Assembly: GCA_003155465.1 (NCBI GenBank)
Contig: PMCR01000144.1
Location: 1 to 24,378 of the forward strand
DNA length: 24,378 nt
Direction: 5' to 3'
From: Myxococcales bacterium
GTDB taxonomy: Bacteria > Myxococcota > Polyangia > Fen-1088
In this document: in pieces, positions 22,146 through 24,378 of the stretch
Layout: each line of letters begins with the position of its first letter
How positions within the stretch are numbered: the stretch's first letter is position 1
Position numbers and translations under genes: made by a program
Notes under the pieces: generated by a model
Database searches by the model: none
What the model saw: the letters and a program-made list of their open reading frames with translations, nothing else
What the model was told of the DNA's origin: nothing

Positions 22146-23162
22146 ATGAAGTTCGAGAACGTCTCCATCGTCGGGGTGGCCCATGTGGATGCCCCGCATC
22201 GCATTCCATCCGAGGATCTGGATGGCCGGCTGGCCCAGACCTACAAGCGGCTGGGTATGCCGGCGCGCCTGCTGGAAAGCCTGACCGGCGTGAAGGCGCG
22301 GCGGTTCTGGGACGCGCAGACCCAGCCCAGCGACGCGGCCACGCTGGCAGGGCGTAAGGTTCTTGCGGACGCGGGCGTGGATCCGGCACGTATCGGCGCG
22401 CTCATCAACACCTCGGTGTGCCGCGACTATGTCGAGCCGTCTGTCGCGTGCTTCGTGCACGCCAACCTCGGCCTGCCTGAAACCTGTCTCAACTTCGACA
22501 TCGCCAACGCCTGCCTGGGCTTCATCGACGGCATGCAACTGGTGGGCAACTTGATCGAGCGCGGCGAGATCGAGTTTGGCTTGATCGTCGACGGAGAAAG
22601 CAGCCGCACGGTGGTCGAGGCCACGGTCGCGCGCCTGAGCCAGGACAGTTGCGACGCGCAGATGCTGCGCGACCAGCTCGCCACGCTGACCGTGGGGTCA
22701 GGCGCCGCAGCCGTGATCCTGGCGCACACGCGCCTGGCGCCAGGCGGGCATCACTTCCACGGCGGGACCAGCCTGGCCGCGACAAAGCACAATCAGCTCT
22801 GTCGGGGACAGCTTGACGTGGGCATCACCGACACGCGCAGCCTGTTGCTGCACGGGGTAGGGCTTGCCCAGCGGACCTGGGCGCAGGCCCAGAGGGAGCT
22901 GGGCTGGAGCGCAGAATCCGTCGATCTGTTTGCGCTGCACCAGGTGAGCGAGCTGCACACGCAGGAGCTGGCCCGTTCCGTGGGCTTCGATCTCGCAAAG
23001 GCTTTTCTCATCTACCCGGAGCTGGGCAATGTGGGTCCTGCCTCGGTCCCCATTGTCCTGTCCAAAGCGGTGGAAGCCGAGCGCGTGTCGCCGGGCGACC
23101 ACATCGTGCTTGGCGGCATCGGCAGCGGACTGAACTGCACGGTGGCCGGCGTCACCTGGTGA
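22146..23162 (+). CDS. oleA: OleA, acyl-CoA head-to-head condensing enzyme (thiolase superfamily)
   Basis: 338 residues. It joins two fatty acyl-CoA chains by non-decarboxylative Claisen condensation to a beta-ketoacid, the first step of long-chain olefin and beta-lactone synthesis. The active site is complete: E97 (RDYVEPS), C123 (ANACLGF), H265 (LHQVS) and N295 (GNVGPASVP). These sit at a constant offset of 20 from the published Xanthomonas campestris OleA residues E117, C143, H285 and N315. Overall similarity is evident from memory of that protein (NVSI.G.AH.DAPH at the start, GIGSGLNC near the end). Start ATG 22146 follows AGGA at 22135-22138, which overlaps the preceding stop. The oleB gene begins 12 bases after the stop. 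Confidence 0.92.
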   Translation: MKFENVSIVGVAHVDAPHRIPSEDLDGRLAQTYKRLGMPARLLESLTGVKARRFWDAQTQPSDAATLAGRKVLADAGVDPARIGALINTSVCRDYVEPSVACFVHANLGLPETCLNFDIANACLGFIDGMQLVGNLIERGEIEFGLIVDGESSRTVVEATVARLSQDSCDAQMLRDQLATLTVGSGAAAVILAHTRLAPGGHHFHGGTSLAATKHNQLCRGQLDVGITDTRSLLLHGVGLAQRTWAQAQRELGWSAESVDLFALHQVSELHTQELARSVGFDLAKAFLIYPELGNVGPASVPIVLSKAVEAERVSPGDHIVLGGIGSGLNCTVAGVTW

Positions 23163-23174
23163 AGGCCGGCGGCT

Positions 23175-24086
23175 GTGACGGATCGCTCGCGCGTTTCGCC
23201 TTCGCAGTATCCATTCGCCGGCCATTTCTTTGAGCGCGGCGGACTACGGCTGCACTACCTCGACGAAGGCCAAGGCGAGGCGGTGGTCATGTTGCACGGA
23301 AACCCCACCTGGTCGTTTCATTTTCGCGCGCTGGTACTTGCCTTGCGCGATCGGTACCGCGTGGTGGTGCTCGACCACATGGGCATGGGTCTGTCTGACA
23401 AGCCCGGCGACAGCCAGTACCGCTACTGCCTGAAAAGCCGCGCCGACGATCTGACGGCGCTGCTCGACCACCTGGGGCTGGTCCGGGGCGTGACCCTGAT
23501 CATGCACGACTGGGGTGCCATGATCGGCCTGGCGTGGGCGGTGCGCTTCCCTGAACGGGTGGCTCGCCTGGTGATACTCAACGGCGCGGCCTTTCGCGTG
23601 CCCCCCGACGCGCACGTGCCCGCGGCACTGCACCTCGTGCGCAACCGCGCGCTGGGCGCGCTCGCCGTGCGCGGCTCGAACCTTTTCATTCGGGCGGCGG
23701 CGCGCGCCTGTTGCACGCGGCGCCTGTTGCCAGCCGCGGTGCTCGACGTCTATCTCGCGCCCTACGCAAGCTGGGCCGATCGCATCGCGCTACTGCGCTT
23801 TCCGCAGGATGTACCGCTGGTTCCATCGGACCCTTCCTATGGCCTGGTGAGCGCCATCGAGGCTGGCTTGGCCCTGTTCCGGCAAACCCCCACCATGTTT
23901 TGCTGGGGCGAGCGCGACGTGGTCTTCCCACCGAGGGTACTTGAGATATGGCGCGAGCACTGGCCGCACGCCGAAGTCCACCGCTTCCACGACTGCGGCC
24001 ACTGGATACTGGAGGATGCGCCTGACGAAGCCGCCGCCTGTGTGCGCGCGTTCATGGCTGCCCCGCTGCCAAGGGTCAATGGCTAG
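23175..24086 (+). CDS. oleB: OleB, alpha/beta-hydrolase (beta-lactone decarboxylase)
   Basis: 303 residues with the haloalkane-dehalogenase-like fold: oxyanion and halide-site region HGNPTWSF (41-48), nucleophile D112 followed by W113 in MHDWGAM, acidic residue D248 in GERDVV, and catalytic H276 in DCGHWILEDAPDE. In olefin synthesis OleB decarboxylates the cis-beta-lactone made by OleC to a cis-olefin. Assignment over generic dehalogenase rests on position 12 bases after oleA and on the motif set. Start is GTG 23175, with GAAGG about nine bases upstream. oleC and oleD would be expected next, but a repeat array and a transposase follow instead. Confidence 0.88.
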   Translation: MTDRSRVSPSQYPFAGHFFERGGLRLHYLDEGQGEAVVMLHGNPTWSFHFRALVLALRDRYRVVVLDHMGMGLSDKPGDSQYRYCLKSRADDLTALLDHLGLVRGVTLIMHDWGAMIGLAWAVRFPERVARLVILNGAAFRVPPDAHVPAALHLVRNRALGALAVRGSNLFIRAAARACCTRRLLPAAVLDVYLAPYASWADRIALLRFPQDVPLVPSDPSYGLVSAIEAGLALFRQTPTMFCWGERDVVFPPRVLEIWREHWPHAEVHRFHDCGHWILEDAPDEAAACVRAFMAAPLPRVNG

Positions 24087-24126
24087 TTCTGGGGATCCCC
24101 ATTCCGCTCCCTGTCCGCCGGGCTCC

Positions 24127-24286
24127 CCATCCGAGGGTACGAGAGCTCGCCGTCCGAGCTCGCCGTCCGAGGGTACTTCACGAGGGCTCCCAGGTTCCCC
24201 ATCCGAGGGTACTTGGGGAAGCCCCATCGGCCCCTCCCCATCCGAGGGTGCTTTCCGCAGATGCCCCGGATTCCGTCCGAGGGTAC
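24127..24286. repeat. REP-like array of CCRTCCGAGGGTAC repeats upstream of the transposase
   Basis: Five direct copies at 24127-24140, 24163-24176, 24199-24212, 24238-24251 (GC at the end) and 24273-24286, with a partial copy at 24150-24158. Starts are 36, 36, 39 and 35 bases apart. The copy at 24195-24220 forms a hairpin, with TTCCCCA (24195-24201) pairing with TGGGGAA (24214-24220) around a 12-base loop. The array fills the gap between oleB and the transposase start; reading frames inside it are not genes. Confidence 0.8.
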
Positions 24287-24328
24287 TTCTTGAAGCAACT
24301 TCCGGCCGCCGCATCCGACAACTTCGGC

Positions 24329-24378
24329 ATGAGCCTTCCTCGCCAGGTCGTCCCCGGCCGCACCTACATGATCACGCG
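24329..24378 (+). CDS. Y1 (RAYT / IS200-like) transposase, N-terminal fragment
   Basis: Only 16 full codons remain before the window end: MSLPRQVVPGRTYMIT followed by the first bases of an Arg codon. This resembles the N-terminus of REP-associated tyrosine transposases and IS200-like proteins (MSLPRQ...PG.TY.ITRR), in which the following His-hydrophobic-His motif and catalytic Tyr would lie outside the window. The preceding repeat array is what RAYT genes usually have beside them. No clear ribosome site is visible. Confidence 0.6.
   Translation, partial: MSLPRQVVPGRTYMIT

Noticed and set aside
24127..24286. Possible CRISPR array at the right edge
   Set aside because: The repeat is only 14-16 bases and imperfect, gaps of 21-25 bases vary and share sequence, and no cas gene is near; a RAYT-type gene explains it better.
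24083..24314. Minus-strand frames in the repeat array with YPRMG-like peptides
   Set aside because: They are translations of the REP-like repeat, with no start signal or domain.

Overview
The window is high-GC bacterial DNA with dense coding. It most resembles a Myxococcota-type (deltaproteobacterial) chromosome. The reasons are several secreted lipoproteins with long Gly/Ser/Thr/Pro-rich linkers after the lipobox, a Cys-rich CGSDxDC...C...C segment in a lipoprotein, a multi-receiver regulator, a sigma-54-like promoter, and an OleA/OleB pair. This placement is inference from style and gene content; no marker gene in the window fixes the species.

Layout. (1) 1-2443, minus strand: a tandem-duplicated ATP-grasp (D-Ala-D-Ala-ligase-like) protein followed by the start of an S58/DmpA-type aminopeptidase. 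(2) 2514-2717: a dispersed repeat, then a minus-strand regulator with four receiver-like domains (2718-4523). (3) 4575-6839, plus strand: a sigma-54-like promoter, a Pro-rich outer-membrane barrel protein and an eight-blade PQQ-type lipoprotein, probably one operon. (4) A second copy of the dispersed repeat (6849-7048), then RNase R and an SCP2-like protein (7096-9861). (5) 9878-19235: a polysaccharide-processing region. It holds a GH31 glycosidase lipoprotein, a GT39-like membrane glycosyltransferase, a CE12-type SGNH esterase lipoprotein, a small carbohydrate-binding lipoprotein and a GH8 glycanase lipoprotein. Parts look lower in GC than the housekeeping genes. (6) 19623-21623: a second GT-C membrane glycosyltransferase. 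(7) 21666-24086: a compact chimera of a nucleotidyltransferase (MNT) and a HEPN/HepT-like domain, directly followed by oleA and oleB of head-to-head olefin (beta-lactone) synthesis. (8) 24127-24378: an array of short REP-like repeats leading into the start of a Y1 (RAYT/IS200-like) transposase cut by the window edge.

How the parts may work together. The four lipoproteins of region 5 look like cell-surface machinery for plant or microbial polysaccharide, with an endo-acting GH8, a deacetylating CE12, an exo-acting GH31 and a stand-alone binding protein. The membrane glycosyltransferases beside them could build surface glycans or glycosylate the Ser/Thr-rich linkers (inference). OleA and OleB would make and decarboxylate beta-lactones to long-chain olefins together with OleC and OleD, which are not in view. 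Highest-interest observations are the in-frame MNT-HEPN chimera, the REP-like array beside a RAYT gene, the paired dispersed repeats that start just after stop codons in the same relative orientation, the nested hairpin at 14199-14251, and the CE12 esterase that lacks the usual Asp of its DxxH motif.
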